DNA of 34,653 nucleotides, from the IMG/VR virus record IMGVR_UViG_3300012936_002111, positions 1 to 34,653 of that record; one strand, 5' to 3'. Both the position numbers and the translations under genes were made by a program. Below the pieces are notes generated by a model. It saw only the letters and a list, made by a program, of their open reading frames with translations, searched no databases and was not told where the DNA came from. The stretch's first letter is position 1, and every line of letters begins with the position of its first letter. Shown in pieces: positions 20,109 through 27,404 of this stretch. This stretch comes from a virus.

Positions 20109-20488
20109 TATTTTTCTTCAACTGTCTCGCTTTCGTAGTACTCTTTATAGGCGTCAATTATTTTGTTTTGCTTGATCATGTATGCACGGATTTGTGCATA
20201 ATTTTTTCTAAAGTTTTCGTAGTCTTCATCGGTTAAACCAATTAGAACAGGATCAATGTTTTGCTTTTCTAAGTCTGCAAATACCTGTTCTGCGTTTTCG
20301 CGATTAATTATGATCCAGCGAACTTGTTCTAGTGCTGCTGGTTCAGGTAAAGGTAAGTTTAATGGTCTGCGTTCAACTTCTGTTTTAAAAACTTCTAACG
20401 GCTTAATCGTACTACAACTAGTAAGGAACGTAGTTAGGATTAGCAAGTTCAGGACAAACAGAATTGACCTTTGACTTCTTTGTAGCAT
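20108..20488 (-). CDS. Lipoprotein of the lysis module
   Basis: The 126-residue product has a signal sequence with lipobox (LNLLILTTFLTSCS, Cys at about residue 25) and a mature domain with PLNLPLPEPAALEQVRWIII, ENAEQVFADLE, VLIGLTDEDYENF and a C-terminal helix. Lipoproteins of this type commonly sit beside Rz-like and endolysin genes in tailed phages. It overlaps the 3' end of the Rz-like gene by 71 bases, the nested architecture seen for spanins. GAGGAG precedes the ATG. A second lipoprotein gene follows immediately. Confidence 0.75.
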   Translation of the reverse strand: MLQRSQRSILFVLNLLILTTFLTSCSTIKPLEVFKTEVERRPLNLPLPEPAALEQVRWIIINRENAEQVFADLEKQNIDPVLIGLTDEDYENFRKNYAQIRAYMIKQNKIIDAYKEYYESETVEEK

Positions 20489-20903
20489 TTAACTCCTCTT
20501 CAGTTAACGGAGCGCCGCCTATAATTTCAAAACAACGCCTCTCGGCAACTTCATCTTTATTTAAAATTCTCTCAATGGACTTTGGTCTATTTACTGATAA
20601 AGCCCCAATATCTCTTTTATCACCTGCTGCATTTAGTTTATTAAATTTTTCATTTAAGTTTCTATTTGCAGTTTCTAATACTCTATTTAAGTCCTCAAGG
20701 TCGTTTCGGACTTTAATAATGGCTTCAAAATCTTTTTTCTGCTGTTCAATTACAGCCTTTTGCTCATTGATGCCATCTTCTAGTTTAACAATGTTTGCTT
20801 TTGCTGTGTCAAGATCTTTTTGTAATGCTTTCACATACATAAATCCGCCACCTGCCGCAGCAAGTACAACTAGAATCATTGCTATTCTAATACTACTGAA
20901 CAA
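20418..20903 (-). CDS. Rz-like i-spanin candidate
   Basis: The 161-residue protein has an N-terminal membrane anchor (IAMILVVLAAAGGGFMYV, residues 7-24) and a long coiled coil (KALQKDLDTAKANIVKLEDG to about residue 95), then a short globular end with two Cys. This is the architecture of inner-membrane spanins, which span the periplasm and meet an outer-membrane lipoprotein. The start codon is TTG at 20903, supported by GGAG seven bases upstream; an ATG nine codons in is the alternative. It overlaps the ACP-like gene by 11 bases and the following lipoprotein by 71. Confidence 0.72.
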   Translation of the reverse strand: MFSSIRIAMILVVLAAAGGGFMYVKALQKDLDTAKANIVKLEDGINEQKAVIEQQKKDFEAIIKVRNDLEDLNRVLETANRNLNEKFNKLNAAGDKRDIGALSVNRPKSIERILNKDEVAERRCFEIIGGAPLTEEELNATKKSKVNSVCPELANPNYVPY

Positions 20904-21123
20904 TGTTCTTCTCCACCTCGTTTAGTAAGTCTTGTACTGTTTCAATGTTAAATGTATCTTCTTCTGGAATATTGATTTCTAATTTTTTACAAACTTGATC
21001 GGTAACATCAACAATGTCAAAATCATCTCCATCTAAATCATCAATGAAATGACTTGTTTCAGTGATCTTTTTTCCAGTACCGAAATGTCTTTCCAGTACT
21101 TGCATGACTTGCTCTTTCCACAT
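20893..21123 (-). CDS. Acyl-carrier-protein-like protein without the phosphopantetheine serine
   Basis: The 76-residue acidic protein has the length, helix pattern and motif order of acyl carrier proteins: VLERHFGTGKKITETSHFID, then DLDGDDFDIVDVTDQVCKKL and INIPEEDTFNIETVQDLLNE. The canonical DSL, whose Ser carries 4'-phosphopantetheine, is here DDF, so a prosthetic group cannot be attached at that position. It may bind an ACP partner, mimic ACP or be a structural remnant. GAGGA precedes the ATG and a TATAAATA late promoter lies 29 bases upstream. Its location in the lysis module is unusual. Confidence 0.72.
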   Translation of the reverse strand: MWKEQVMQVLERHFGTGKKITETSHFIDDLDGDDFDIVDVTDQVCKKLEINIPEEDTFNIETVQDLLNEVEKNIVQ

Positions 21124-21126
21124 AAT

Positions 21127-21270
21127 TTAATCCTCGTTAGTTTGTGCTTCGTATTTATACCTTGGATATTGACACACTACTATCTCTATTGGCTTATTAT
21201 CTCCATCCTTAAATGTTTCAACTAATCGGCCTTCGTGTTCCCTACCACAATTTTGACAAACTCTGGACAT
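21127..21270 (-). CDS. Small CxxC protein (zinc-finger-like)
   Basis: A 47-codon frame fills the gap between the endolysin and the ACP-like gene, with its ATG directly before the endolysin stop. The product has VCQNCGREHEGRLVETF and VVCQYPRYKYEAQTN; the CxxC and following His/Cys may bind zinc. Codon usage and tight spacing support a real gene. A late promoter is embedded in its 3' part. Confidence 0.65.
   Translation of the reverse strand: MSRVCQNCGREHEGRLVETFKDGDNKPIEIVVCQYPRYKYEAQTNED
21152..21159 (-). promoter_or_regulatory. Late promoter TATAAATA
   Basis: A perfect T4 late consensus on the minus strand, inside the 47-codon gene (Tyr-Lys-Tyr codons). Predicted start about 21147, reading into the ACP-like gene with a leader of roughly 23 bases containing GAGGA. 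Confidence 0.65.
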
Positions 21271-22110
21271 CTACTCCATCAACTTAGCAAGTGTCTTAGG
21301 ACCAACAATACCGTCTGCCACTAAGCCATTCTTGGCTTGCCATTCCATAACAGCCTTTTCAGTACCAGGACCAAAGTCGCCGTCTGCTGCAATACCAAGT
21401 TTCTCTTGCATATCAGCAACTGCTTGTCCTTTAGCACCTTTTCTTAAAATGCCAACAACTGGTGCTGGAGTTTTGCTAGGGTCAAAGTTTCCACCAAGTA
21501 CATCTAAGAAGTGTTTGTAATGTTTTTTACGATCTTCTAAGCCAATAGTACCACCATTGACTTTCTTACTCATTCCTACAATGTCTTGTTCGTCTGCCAT
21601 AGCATTAATTTTTCTAGTATCCCAATACCAACATGCACTTTCTAATGCACCTTTAATTGTAGATACATATGGAATAACTTCTTCTGCTGTCATGTTAATA
21701 GTCTTACCGAAGTCAGCATAATTAGCACGACCAGTTAATTGAATAACACCTCTACCACGGAAACGCCAACCGTCACCTGATTCTGTATCGCCATTACCAA
21801 TTCTGTTTGCATATGTTACGTTTGCAATTTTCTCTGGCTGTCTTGCATATTCATTTGCATCTCTTCCGCCACGTGCAAAATATTTTCCAAAAACAGCATC
21901 TAGTGCTTTTGCACTATAGTTTAAGTTTTCTTCAAGTACTCTGAAGTTAAGACTTTCGTGAGCGCATTGTGCTAAAAAGCCTGCTGCTCTATCAACAGTG
22001 TCAATTTCGTACTTGGGTAGCATTTCACAAAGTGCTTCATACCACTCGTCAACTTTTGTATTACCATGCAAAATTTCTGCACACATCTCTTTTGTAAAAT
22101 CAAATTTCAT
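21271..22110 (-). CDS. Endolysin: GH19 (chitinase class I-like) with C-terminal peptidoglycan-binding domain
   Basis: The 279-residue lysin has a GH19 lysozyme/chitinase-like catalytic domain (about 1-205). FLAQCAHESLNF carries the likely catalytic Glu52, followed by RFRGRGVIQLTGRANY (116-131), the substrate-cleft signature, and ALESACWYWDTRKIN. A linker leads to a PG_binding_1 domain (about 215-279: LRKGAKGQAVADMQEKLGI, GDFGPGTEKAVMEWQAKNGL, VADGIVGPKTL). It cleaves peptidoglycan glycan strands at lysis. There is no signal peptide, so it depends on a holin. Neighbours include spanin-like genes, completing a lysis module. Confidence 0.92.
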   Translation of the reverse strand: MKFDFTKEMCAEILHGNTKVDEWYEALCEMLPKYEIDTVDRAAGFLAQCAHESLNFRVLEENLNYSAKALDAVFGKYFARGGRDANEYARQPEKIANVTYANRIGNGDTESGDGWRFRGRGVIQLTGRANYADFGKTINMTAEEVIPYVSTIKGALESACWYWDTRKINAMADEQDIVGMSKKVNGGTIGLEDRKKHYKHFLDVLGGNFDPSKTPAPVVGILRKGAKGQAVADMQEKLGIAADGDFGPGTEKAVMEWQAKNGLVADGIVGPKTLAKLME

Positions 22111-22865
22111 TAATCAATCCTTTGTAATAACATGGACTTCTGTCCATTAGTAAACACGAAGTCACTACCAACCTTGTTAATATTATAGTCGCCTAATACT
22201 TTGCTTAACCAAAACGTTTCAGCAGTAGCGTCCATACCAATGTCTGTAGTTGCATCAAGTCCTTCGATTACATCTTTAGTTGCGCCCTCTTTGATCCATT
22301 TCATCTTGATAACATTACCAAAGGGCTTATAAATTGTAATGATATCATCATTAAGTTCCAAGTCATCCATAAGCGTTTTTGAGAAGAAAGATTTTACTTC
22401 ATCGGTTCTTGCTTTAGCCATTTTCGCTTCATACATTTGTTTGTCTGTAGGAATAACTTTGCTTAAATTTTCTGTTGTTGCTGATATTTTTTTATCGTCT
22501 TTATAGTATTGAAACTTCCAATCGTCGATGCCTGTTAGTTTTGATACACCATATAATAAATCGCTAATTTGTTCTGCTAGTTTTTTGTTTCTTTCAATTT
22601 CTACAAATACTGAATATTCGCCTTCTTCATTCTCACCTGAACTTACGTCTGCATCAAGTACAAATGAAAATCCTTTTTCAATAAACTCCATTAAATCTCT
22701 TGCTGGGTATCTATCTTTTGCTTGAAATGTTACAACACATACATCTCTATCTTCGCCCATCTTTGATCTAAACTTGTCTACTTCAAACATCGGATATACT
22801 AGATCTACTAGATCGTCTTTACGTAATCCTTCTTCTAGTACTTTACTGTTGTGCTGCTGCGTCAT
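22110..22865 (-). CDS. Unknown conserved-type phage protein
   Basis: The 251-residue acidic alpha/beta protein includes DLVDLVYPMFEVDKFRSKMG, YSVFVEIERNKKLAEQ and KVLGDYNINKVGSDFVFTNG. I recognise no domain. It is coupled to the gene before it (23-base overlap) and to the endolysin after it (one base), so it belongs to the late transcript starting at 23413-23420. The overlap leaves only a weak AGAGGC ribosome-binding site. A structural or assembly role is plausible from position alone. Confidence 0.72.
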   Translation of the reverse strand: MTQQHNSKVLEEGLRKDDLVDLVYPMFEVDKFRSKMGEDRDVCVVTFQAKDRYPARDLMEFIEKGFSFVLDADVSSGENEEGEYSVFVEIERNKKLAEQISDLLYGVSKLTGIDDWKFQYYKDDKKISATTENLSKVIPTDKQMYEAKMAKARTDEVKSFFSKTLMDDLELNDDIITIYKPFGNVIKMKWIKEGATKDVIEGLDATTDIGMDATAETFWLSKVLGDYNINKVGSDFVFTNGQKSMLLQRID

Positions 22866-23382
22866 CTGCTGGTGCCTCTGTTTGTGCTGCTACTTCTTGT
22901 GCAGGTTCAAGGTTCATATTAACTGCATTGTTCGCCATAATGTCTTGTACTTTATTTCTATCAAGATTTTTATAACCGCGATCAATGTTCTTCATTAAAC
23001 GTTTTGGCATGGCAATTTTTACCATCCAAATGTTTTCGTAATCTATTTTACCTTTTCTTGTTCCAGGTCTAATATCATTTACGTCTTTAATTTTTCTAAC
23101 TTTAGCAATAGCAGATTCTGCAAAGCCTACTTTGCAACCGTATTCTTGTAATCTTTTACCGCCTTGTGGTTCAGGCATATTTTCATATGGCCACATAAAC
23201 GTACATTCAACAAAGTATCTTGATTCGTTAGGACCAGATACTAATTCGCCATCTAACCAGCCATCGTAGACATATACATCTAACTCGTCTAAAACACGTT
23301 CGAAGTCTTTTAGTAAATTAAGGCTGTTATTTGAACCGTAAATTTGTTCAATATTTGCAATGATATCTTTAGTTGTAGCCAT
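22843..23382 (-). CDS. Unknown conserved-type phage protein with Ala/Gln-rich tail
   Basis: The 179-residue protein is compact (DVYVYDGWLDGELVSGP, YFVECTFMWPYENMPEPQGG, NIWMVKIAMPKRL) and ends with a low-complexity Ala/Glu/Gln tail (QEVAAQTEAPADDAAAQQ). It is the first gene of the late unit that includes the endolysin and lysis genes. AGGAAA lies about eight bases before the ATG, with a late promoter 31 bases upstream. No domain is recognised. Confidence 0.72.
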   Translation of the reverse strand: MATTKDIIANIEQIYGSNNSLNLLKDFERVLDELDVYVYDGWLDGELVSGPNESRYFVECTFMWPYENMPEPQGGKRLQEYGCKVGFAESAIAKVRKIKDVNDIRPGTRKGKIDYENIWMVKIAMPKRLMKNIDRGYKNLDRNKVQDIMANNAVNMNLEPAQEVAAQTEAPADDAAAQQ

Positions 23383-23412
23383 CTGAGATTTCCTGTTCTC
23401 CTATTGTTATTG

Positions 23413-23420
23413 TATTTATG
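23413..23420 (-). promoter_or_regulatory. Late promoter CATAAATA
   Basis: CATAAATACAATA on the minus strand matches the late consensus core and reads toward 23382 with a leader of about 25 bases. It lies in the divergent gap opposite phoH. Confidence 0.6.
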
Positions 23421-23554
23421 CTCAAATTTAAACTAAGAGCTTTATATATGAACAAAGAAGTTAAATATTAGTATGTTCGAACACGGACTTTACATCGCTA
23501 ATATAGGTATAACTCTGTGTTTGAGCCCAACAAAGCACGGAGGAAATGCTTAAT

Positions 23555-24268
23555 ATGAAGAGTAAAAGAAAACAATCTCACTCACAAAACTTTCATAACG
23601 TAATTAACATTAATCAAAAGACACGCAAAAGTGTTGTACTAACTCCCAAAAACCAAGCTCAAGAAACATACTTAGAAATGCTAAACAACGCAGATACGCA
23701 TATTGTATTTGCTTGTGGACCAGCAGGCACGGGTAAAACCATGCTAGGTGTGCAATGGGCTATTGATTCTTGGAAAGATGGCGATTTTGATAAAATTGTT
23801 ATTACGAGACCGGCGGTTAGTGTCGATGAGCAACACGGGTTTTTACCAGGCGATCTTAACGATAAAATGGCTCCTTGGACAAGACCAATTTTCGATGTAT
23901 TCAACGATAACTTCTGCCAACGTGAGGTGGAGCGACAGTTGAGAGAAAGTATTCTTGAGATTAGTCCTTTAGCATATATGCGAGGACGAACCTTTAAACA
24001 CTCTGTAATTATTGCAGATGAAATGCAGAACGCTACGCCTAATCAAATGAAAATGCTTCTCACTAGGTTAGGTGAAGGATCTAAGATGGTGGTAACAGGT
24101 GACTTGCAACAGGCAGACCGCCCTAGCAATAACGGCTTACTTGAGTTCCTTGGGTTATATAATAACTTCCGTAACCATCAATATGTTGACATATGTAAGT
24201 TTGACAAAAGCCATATTGAAAGGCATGAAGCAGTAAAAGAGATTCTAGAGATCTACGGAGATCAATAA
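23555..24268 (+). CDS. phoH: PhoH-like ATPase
   Basis: The product (237 residues from the chosen start) is a PhoH-family P-loop ATPase: FACGPAGTGKTMLGVQWAI (Walker A), IVITRPAVSVDEQHGFLPGD (the family's RPAV/GFLPGD signature), SVIIADEMQNATPNQMKM (Walker B) and VVTGDLQQADRP (sensor). PhoH is widespread in marine phages and often tied to phosphate stress, though its biochemical role is unsettled. It is one of only two plus-strand genes here. GGAGGA at 23539-23544 fits the second ATG (23555); the first ATG at 23546 is too close. A hairpin terminator follows. No clear promoter could be assigned in the 172-base gap upstream. Confidence 0.93.
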   Translation: MKSKRKQSHSQNFHNVININQKTRKSVVLTPKNQAQETYLEMLNNADTHIVFACGPAGTGKTMLGVQWAIDSWKDGDFDKIVITRPAVSVDEQHGFLPGDLNDKMAPWTRPIFDVFNDNFCQREVERQLRESILEISPLAYMRGRTFKHSVIIADEMQNATPNQMKMLLTRLGEGSKMVVTGDLQQADRPSNNGLLEFLGLYNNFRNHQYVDICKFDKSHIERHEAVKEILEIYGDQ

Positions 24269-24273
24269 ACAAG

Positions 24274-24299
24274 ATAAGGGAGCGTAAAACCTCCCTTAT
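24274..24299. terminator. Bidirectional terminator between phoH and the ferredoxin operon
   Basis: A perfect 9-bp stem (ATAAGGGAG, 24274-24282, with CTCCCTTAT, 24291-24299) encloses an 8-base loop. It lies between convergent genes and includes the stop codon of the 37-residue gene. The flanking T runs are short on both strands, so strength is uncertain. Confidence 0.65.
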
Positions 24300-24409
24300 T
24301 CTTCTTGGAATCTATCGCGGAGTTGGTCTAAAAGATCAATGAGCTCATCTATGAGATTTTGATCCTCATCTCGAGCTGTATCGACTTCTACTTCTATTTT
24401 AATTTTCAT
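24296..24409 (-). CDS. 37-residue acidic mini-protein
   Basis: A 37-codon frame follows the ferredoxin with a one-base stop/start overlap (TAATG). It encodes [19 protein letters not shown], then DELIDLLDQLRDRFQEE: a short beta strand followed by a Leu-rich amphipathic helix. The coupling and clean codon pattern support expression. No function is assigned; the helix suggests a dimer or a binding peptide. Its stop lies inside the terminator stem. Confidence 0.6.
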   Translation of the reverse strand: MKIKIEVEVDTARDEDQNLIDELIDLLDQLRDRFQEE

Positions 24410-24759
24410 TAGTCTATTTGTACTGCGGGAATTGCTTTGAATAATTTTGTTTTATCTTCTTTGTAGTTTTCTTTTGCAAAGTCTACATAGTTTTCCATAG
24501 GCGCTTGTTCTTCTGTAATATTAGGCCAGTTGCCTTCGTTGGAAAAGTATTGGTTGTGTTTAAACCATTTATTATCTTCATCATCAGTTTGCCATATTGC
24601 ATCTTCTGGACATTCAGGAACACACACACCACAATCAATACACTCATCAGGATTGATCACTAACATGTTTTCACCTTCGTAAAAACAGTCAACAGGGCAA
24701 ACACTTACGCAAGTTGTGTGTTTACAATTTATACATTTGTCGTCTACTACGTGTGTCAC
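24409..24759 (-). CDS. fdxA: 7Fe ([3Fe-4S][4Fe-4S]) ferredoxin, FdxA/FdI type
   Basis: The 116-residue protein matches bacterial 7Fe ferredoxins. [20 protein letters not shown] gives Cys9, 12, 17, 21 and 25, and [19 protein letters not shown] gives Cys40, 43, 46 and 50: the nine-Cys arrangement of Azotobacter ferredoxin I. The characteristic WPNITEE segment in the C-terminal extension is also present. I place the start at GTG 24759 (MTHVVDDKC), as in homologues, overlapping the oxygenase stop as GTGA; an in-frame TTG at 24783 would add eight residues not seen in the family. It would carry low-potential electrons in the cytoplasm. The partner is unknown. Confidence 0.92.
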   Translation of the reverse strand: MTHVVDDKCINCKHTTCVSVCPVDCFYEGENMLVINPDECIDCGVCVPECPEDAIWQTDDEDNKWFKHNQYFSNEGNWPNITEEQAPMENYVDFAKENYKEDKTKLFKAIPAVQID

Positions 24760-25334
24760 GGTACCATTTGTTCGGGTAAGCAATTAAACGCCATTGTGAT
24801 CCTATCATTATCACCAGTATGTGGCAAAGTCAAGTGCTGTACGTAACTTGGAAAAATTACAACCTGTCCTGGCTTTGGTTCAATAGTAAAACTATCGTAC
24901 ATATAATCGTTAGGTATCTCAATAGCTGAAAGACTTCTAGCATAACACGGATCCATAAACTTTGTATGCGCACCTTCTGTTAAGTAATAGATGCCGCTAT
25001 AGTAAGCCATAGGATGCCTATGTTGACGCTGGTCGCCACCTGATCCTTTAAGGGCCATATTAGCCCATAACCTTGTTAACTTTAAATGTCCGAAGGCTGG
25101 ATCGTAACCTTCTTCCTTTTGTATATTTAACAAACAATCTTCTAACTCATCTTTTAAAAACTTCCAATGATCTAGTTTATGTAATACTTGATTGTCTGTT
25201 TGATTAATTGTTGGATAATGAGGATTAATATTATTAGATTCTTCTGGAATCAGTTCAAGCACCTTTTCTACATGATCTGAAAGATCAAACTCATAGAAAG
25301 GAATAGGAAACATTTGATGTTTTGTAAATGCCAT
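24756..25334 (-). CDS. 2OG-Fe(II) oxygenase family protein
   Basis: The 192-residue protein fits phage 2-oxoglutarate/Fe(II) oxygenases of the TIGR02466 type. It has [18 protein letters not shown] (His105/His107 as proximal iron ligands), [18 protein letters not shown] (the distal His167) and [11 protein letters not shown] (Arg178 as 2-oxoglutarate binder). Such enzymes hydroxylate proteins, nucleic acids or small molecules; the substrate is not evident. It is followed, with GTGA overlap, by a ferredoxin, although 2OG oxygenases do not need one. The start overlaps the membrane-protein gene. Confidence 0.85.
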   Translation of the reverse strand: MAFTKHQMFPIPFYEFDLSDHVEKVLELIPEESNNINPHYPTINQTDNQVLHKLDHWKFLKDELEDCLLNIQKEEGYDPAFGHLKLTRLWANMALKGSGGDQRQHRHPMAYYSGIYYLTEGAHTKFMDPCYARSLSAIEIPNDYMYDSFTIEPKPGQVVIFPSYVQHLTLPHTGDNDRITMAFNCLPEQMVP

Positions 25335-25579
25335 TATACTAACCAGTTATATATTGCTCTTAATGCTAAAAGCAAATACATACCTTCCATTAATGCTCTT
25401 GGTGTATCTCCATCTTTAATACCAAAGTAAATCCACATAGCACAACTAACCGTAGCCACTGACCAACCTATCCATTGTGTTTCTGGATCAGCGTTTGAAA
25501 GAATAAAAGCAGCAATGATTGCAAGTAAGAAACCGATCCATCTTGGACCATCTATGTCGTGATAATATCTAATTTTCAT
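25334..25579 (-). CDS. Small integral membrane protein
   Basis: The 81-residue protein has three membrane segments (IGFLLAIIAAFILS, WIGWSVATVSCAMWIYFGI and MEGMYLLLALRAIYNWLV), with YYHDIDGPR at the N-terminus. It overlaps the gp44 stop as ATGA and so is translated after the clamp loader. The organisation recalls the two small membrane proteins next to gp43. No family is assigned. Confidence 0.7.
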   Translation of the reverse strand: MKIRYYHDIDGPRWIGFLLAIIAAFILSNADPETQWIGWSVATVSCAMWIYFGIKDGDTPRALMEGMYLLLALRAIYNWLV

Positions 25580-26490
25580 AGTCTAGCCAACTTAATTAAT
25601 GTTGCGGCTAGATTAATTTCAGGATCAGCAACAAGTGTATGATCTACTAAACCTTGTTTAATAATAATTACTGCTGTATCTTGCTTTTCTTCTTCACCAA
25701 AAATTTCTAAGTTATCATACAACCAACGATAAATCTCTTCCATTTCTTCTGCACGTACTTTACCGCAAAGCAATTTACGTGCTTGTGTAATTTTGCCTGC
25801 TTTAAAAAGTTCGACCATTTCAAACTTCCAGTCAGCTTCGCCTTCGTCACCTTTAGTAGGAGAGCTTAGTTTGTTACCACTTACGTTTTGTTGTACCATA
25901 TTAATACATTTACGCAAGTCTGGATATGCTACCTTAACATAATTGTCAAGTGTATCTAATTCAAACTCAATGTTTTCTTCAACAAGTATAGTTGCTACCC
26001 TTGCTGTAAATTCTGTTTGATCAATCTTCTCAATATGGAAGCCTTGACACCTACTGTGTATAGCAGGAATAATTCTATTAGGATAATTGCAAGTTAAAAC
26101 AAATCTCGATGTGCTATGATACTCTTCCATAACACCACGTAATGCCGCTTGTGCATTTGGGGACAAGTAATCAGCCTCATCTAGTAGCACAACCTTAAAT
26201 GGACCAAACGGAATAGTTTGCACAAAGCCTGTAATTTTATCTCTAATTTCATCAACAGAGTTATTACGAGAAGCATTAAGCTCTAATACATCATAGCTCT
26301 CAATGCCTAGTTCATTAACAAGCATCTTTGCCATAGTAGTTTTACCGATGCCGGCTGCACCACTAAACAGTAAGTGCGGAATGCTTTCATCTTTTACCCA
26401 TGCTTGTACTTGTGCTTTTTGATGATTGTCTCTAAAAACATAATCTTCAAGTTTCTTAGGACGATACTTTTCTACCCATAACTCTTTCAT
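25576..26490 (-). CDS. 44: Clamp-loader ATPase subunit (gp44)
   Basis: The 304-residue AAA+ protein is the clamp-loader large subunit. Evidence is an N-terminal EKYRPKKLEDYVF, Walker A SGAAGIGKTT (43-52), Walker B VVLLDEADYLS (100-110) and the SRC motif (146-148) with IPAIHSRCQGF. It loads the gp45 clamp with gp62, which is not seen next to it or elsewhere in this window and may lie outside. AAGGAG precedes the ATG. An internal early promoter lies in the upstream cytidylyltransferase gene. Confidence 0.95.
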   Translation of the reverse strand: MKELWVEKYRPKKLEDYVFRDNHQKAQVQAWVKDESIPHLLFSGAAGIGKTTMAKMLVNELGIESYDVLELNASRNNSVDEIRDKITGFVQTIPFGPFKVVLLDEADYLSPNAQAALRGVMEEYHSTSRFVLTCNYPNRIIPAIHSRCQGFHIEKIDQTEFTARVATILVEENIEFELDTLDNYVKVAYPDLRKCINMVQQNVSGNKLSSPTKGDEGEADWKFEMVELFKAGKITQARKLLCGKVRAEEMEEIYRWLYDNLEIFGEEEKQDTAVIIIKQGLVDHTLVADPEINLAATLIKLARL

Positions 26491-26897
26491 TCCGACTCCT
26501 TAATACGTTTTCTCAAATTAGTTGTGCTAAATGAGTGTTGACGTTTATTATAATGTATTTTTACATTCTTGTCAACACATAATTGTTTGGCTGTAAACTC
26601 TTTATCTTTGTATTCTTCGCCAATAAAACGGACATCAATTTTGTAAGTAAGGAATATATCCTCTAAATCTTTTTCCGTTTCATAAGGAATGATTTCATCG
26701 ATATACTTGCAACCTTCAAGTTGCACGTATCGTTCAAAAACACTTTGGACTGGTTTGTTCTTTTCTGGCCTATCGATTGTTGGATCAGTTTGCATTCCAA
26801 CAATCATATATTCGCAGTTTGCTTTTGCTTCTTTAAGCATAGCAACATGCCCACTATGAAACAAATCAAAAGATGATGCTGTGAAACCTACTATCAA
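26487..26897 (-). CDS. Cytidylyltransferase-like protein (TagD/RfaE-type)
   Basis: The 136-residue enzyme has the nucleotidyltransferase signature GFTASSFDLFHSGHVAMLKEA, with HSGH as the HxGH motif, then CEYMIVGMQTD, FERYVQLEGCKYIDEIIPYE and a C-terminal SFSTTNLRKRI (the STxxxR-type motif). Size and motifs match glycerol-3-phosphate cytidylyltransferases and the related RfaE C-domain. The substrate cannot be read. The TTG start is supported by AAGGTG upstream; it overlaps mazG as TTGA. It lies between mazG and gp44. Confidence 0.87.
   Translation of the reverse strand: MIVGFTASSFDLFHSGHVAMLKEAKANCEYMIVGMQTDPTIDRPEKNKPVQSVFERYVQLEGCKYIDEIIPYETEKDLEDIFLTYKIDVRFIGEEYKDKEFTAKQLCVDKNVKIHYNKRQHSFSTTNLRKRIKESE
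26547..26575 (-). promoter_or_regulatory. Strong early promoter inside the cytidylyltransferase gene
   Basis: Minus-strand TTGACA (26570-26575) and TATAAT (26547-26552) are 17 bases apart, with twelve of twelve box matches. It reads toward gp44, about 50 bases downstream, giving the clamp loader its own early promoter. Confidence 0.8.
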
Positions 26898-27298
26898 AGA
26901 TCACCTTCTTGCCTGTTCTCCGAATAGTGTACATCAAACTCACCACCTGGATAACGCTTCTTTAATTTGTTTACGTTCTCTGCAATTACTTCATTAGGGT
27001 CGAGATCCAATGCCCTGCAAGAATTAACCCAATACCAAATAATATCGCCAAGTTCTCGCTTAATATGAAACTTAGTTTCATCGTCCATTGGTTTACCCTG
27101 GAATACGCATTTTTTAACAATTTCTGCAAATTCTCCTCCTTCTGACGCAATGCCAATAGCACCTGTCATTAATAGTGAAATATTAACATCATCATTCAAT
27201 TCATGCAAACGTGCTTGTGTGTACGCCCAATCGTTTGACTCTTCTGACGTTACTTCTTTTACAAAGTCTTTATATTTGTTTAAATCTACTGTCGACAT
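26894..27298 (-). CDS. mazG: MazG-like nucleotide pyrophosphohydrolase
   Basis: The 134-residue protein matches the MazG-like all-alpha NTP pyrophosphatases. GIASEGGEFAEIVKKCVFQG (residues 49-68) and RELGDIIWYWVNSCRALDLD (81-100) hold the EExxE/ExxD-type Mg-binding acids, followed by NVNKLKKRYPGGEF. These enzymes hydrolyse (d)NTPs or, in cyanophages, act on purine nucleotides, possibly supporting nucleotide supply. AAGGAAA precedes the ATG. It is the first gene of the early unit driven by the promoter at 27326-27354. Confidence 0.9.
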   Translation of the reverse strand: MSTVDLNKYKDFVKEVTSEESNDWAYTQARLHELNDDVNISLLMTGAIGIASEGGEFAEIVKKCVFQGKPMDDETKFHIKRELGDIIWYWVNSCRALDLDPNEVIAENVNKLKKRYPGGEFDVHYSENRQEGDL

Positions 27299-27325
27299 CT
27301 ACATTTCCTTTACTGTTATTGCTTT

Positions 27326-27354
27326 ATTATATAATAGCATTTTATTGTTGTCAA
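27326..27354 (-). promoter_or_regulatory. Strong early promoter for mazG operon
   Basis: Minus-strand TTGACA (27349-27354) and TATAAT (27326-27331) with a 17-base spacer, all twelve positions consensus. It lies in the divergent gap upstream of mazG. Confidence 0.85.
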
Positions 27355-27361
27355 CCTCTAA

Positions 27362-27368
27362 GTAAATA
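27362..27368 (+). promoter_or_regulatory. Possible late promoter (GTAAATA) for the plus-strand gene
   Basis: GTAAATATTTTT on the plus strand lies 36 bases before the ATG at 27405, next to the early promoter for mazG on the other strand. Confidence 0.4.
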
Positions 27369-27404
27369 TTTTTAGCACCATTCGGTGGACAAAAGGAGAA
27401 TCCC

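Noticed and set aside
23489-23513. Possible phoH promoter TTTACA and TATAAC
   Set aside because: The boxes are only 13 bases apart, too short for a sigma-70 promoter.
23546-23554. First ATG of phoH
   Set aside because: Only about two bases follow the GGAGGA site; the second ATG is at a workable distance.
24760-24783. TTG start for the ferredoxin
   Set aside because: The GTG at 24759 gives the N-terminus typical of the family and a GTGA overlap.
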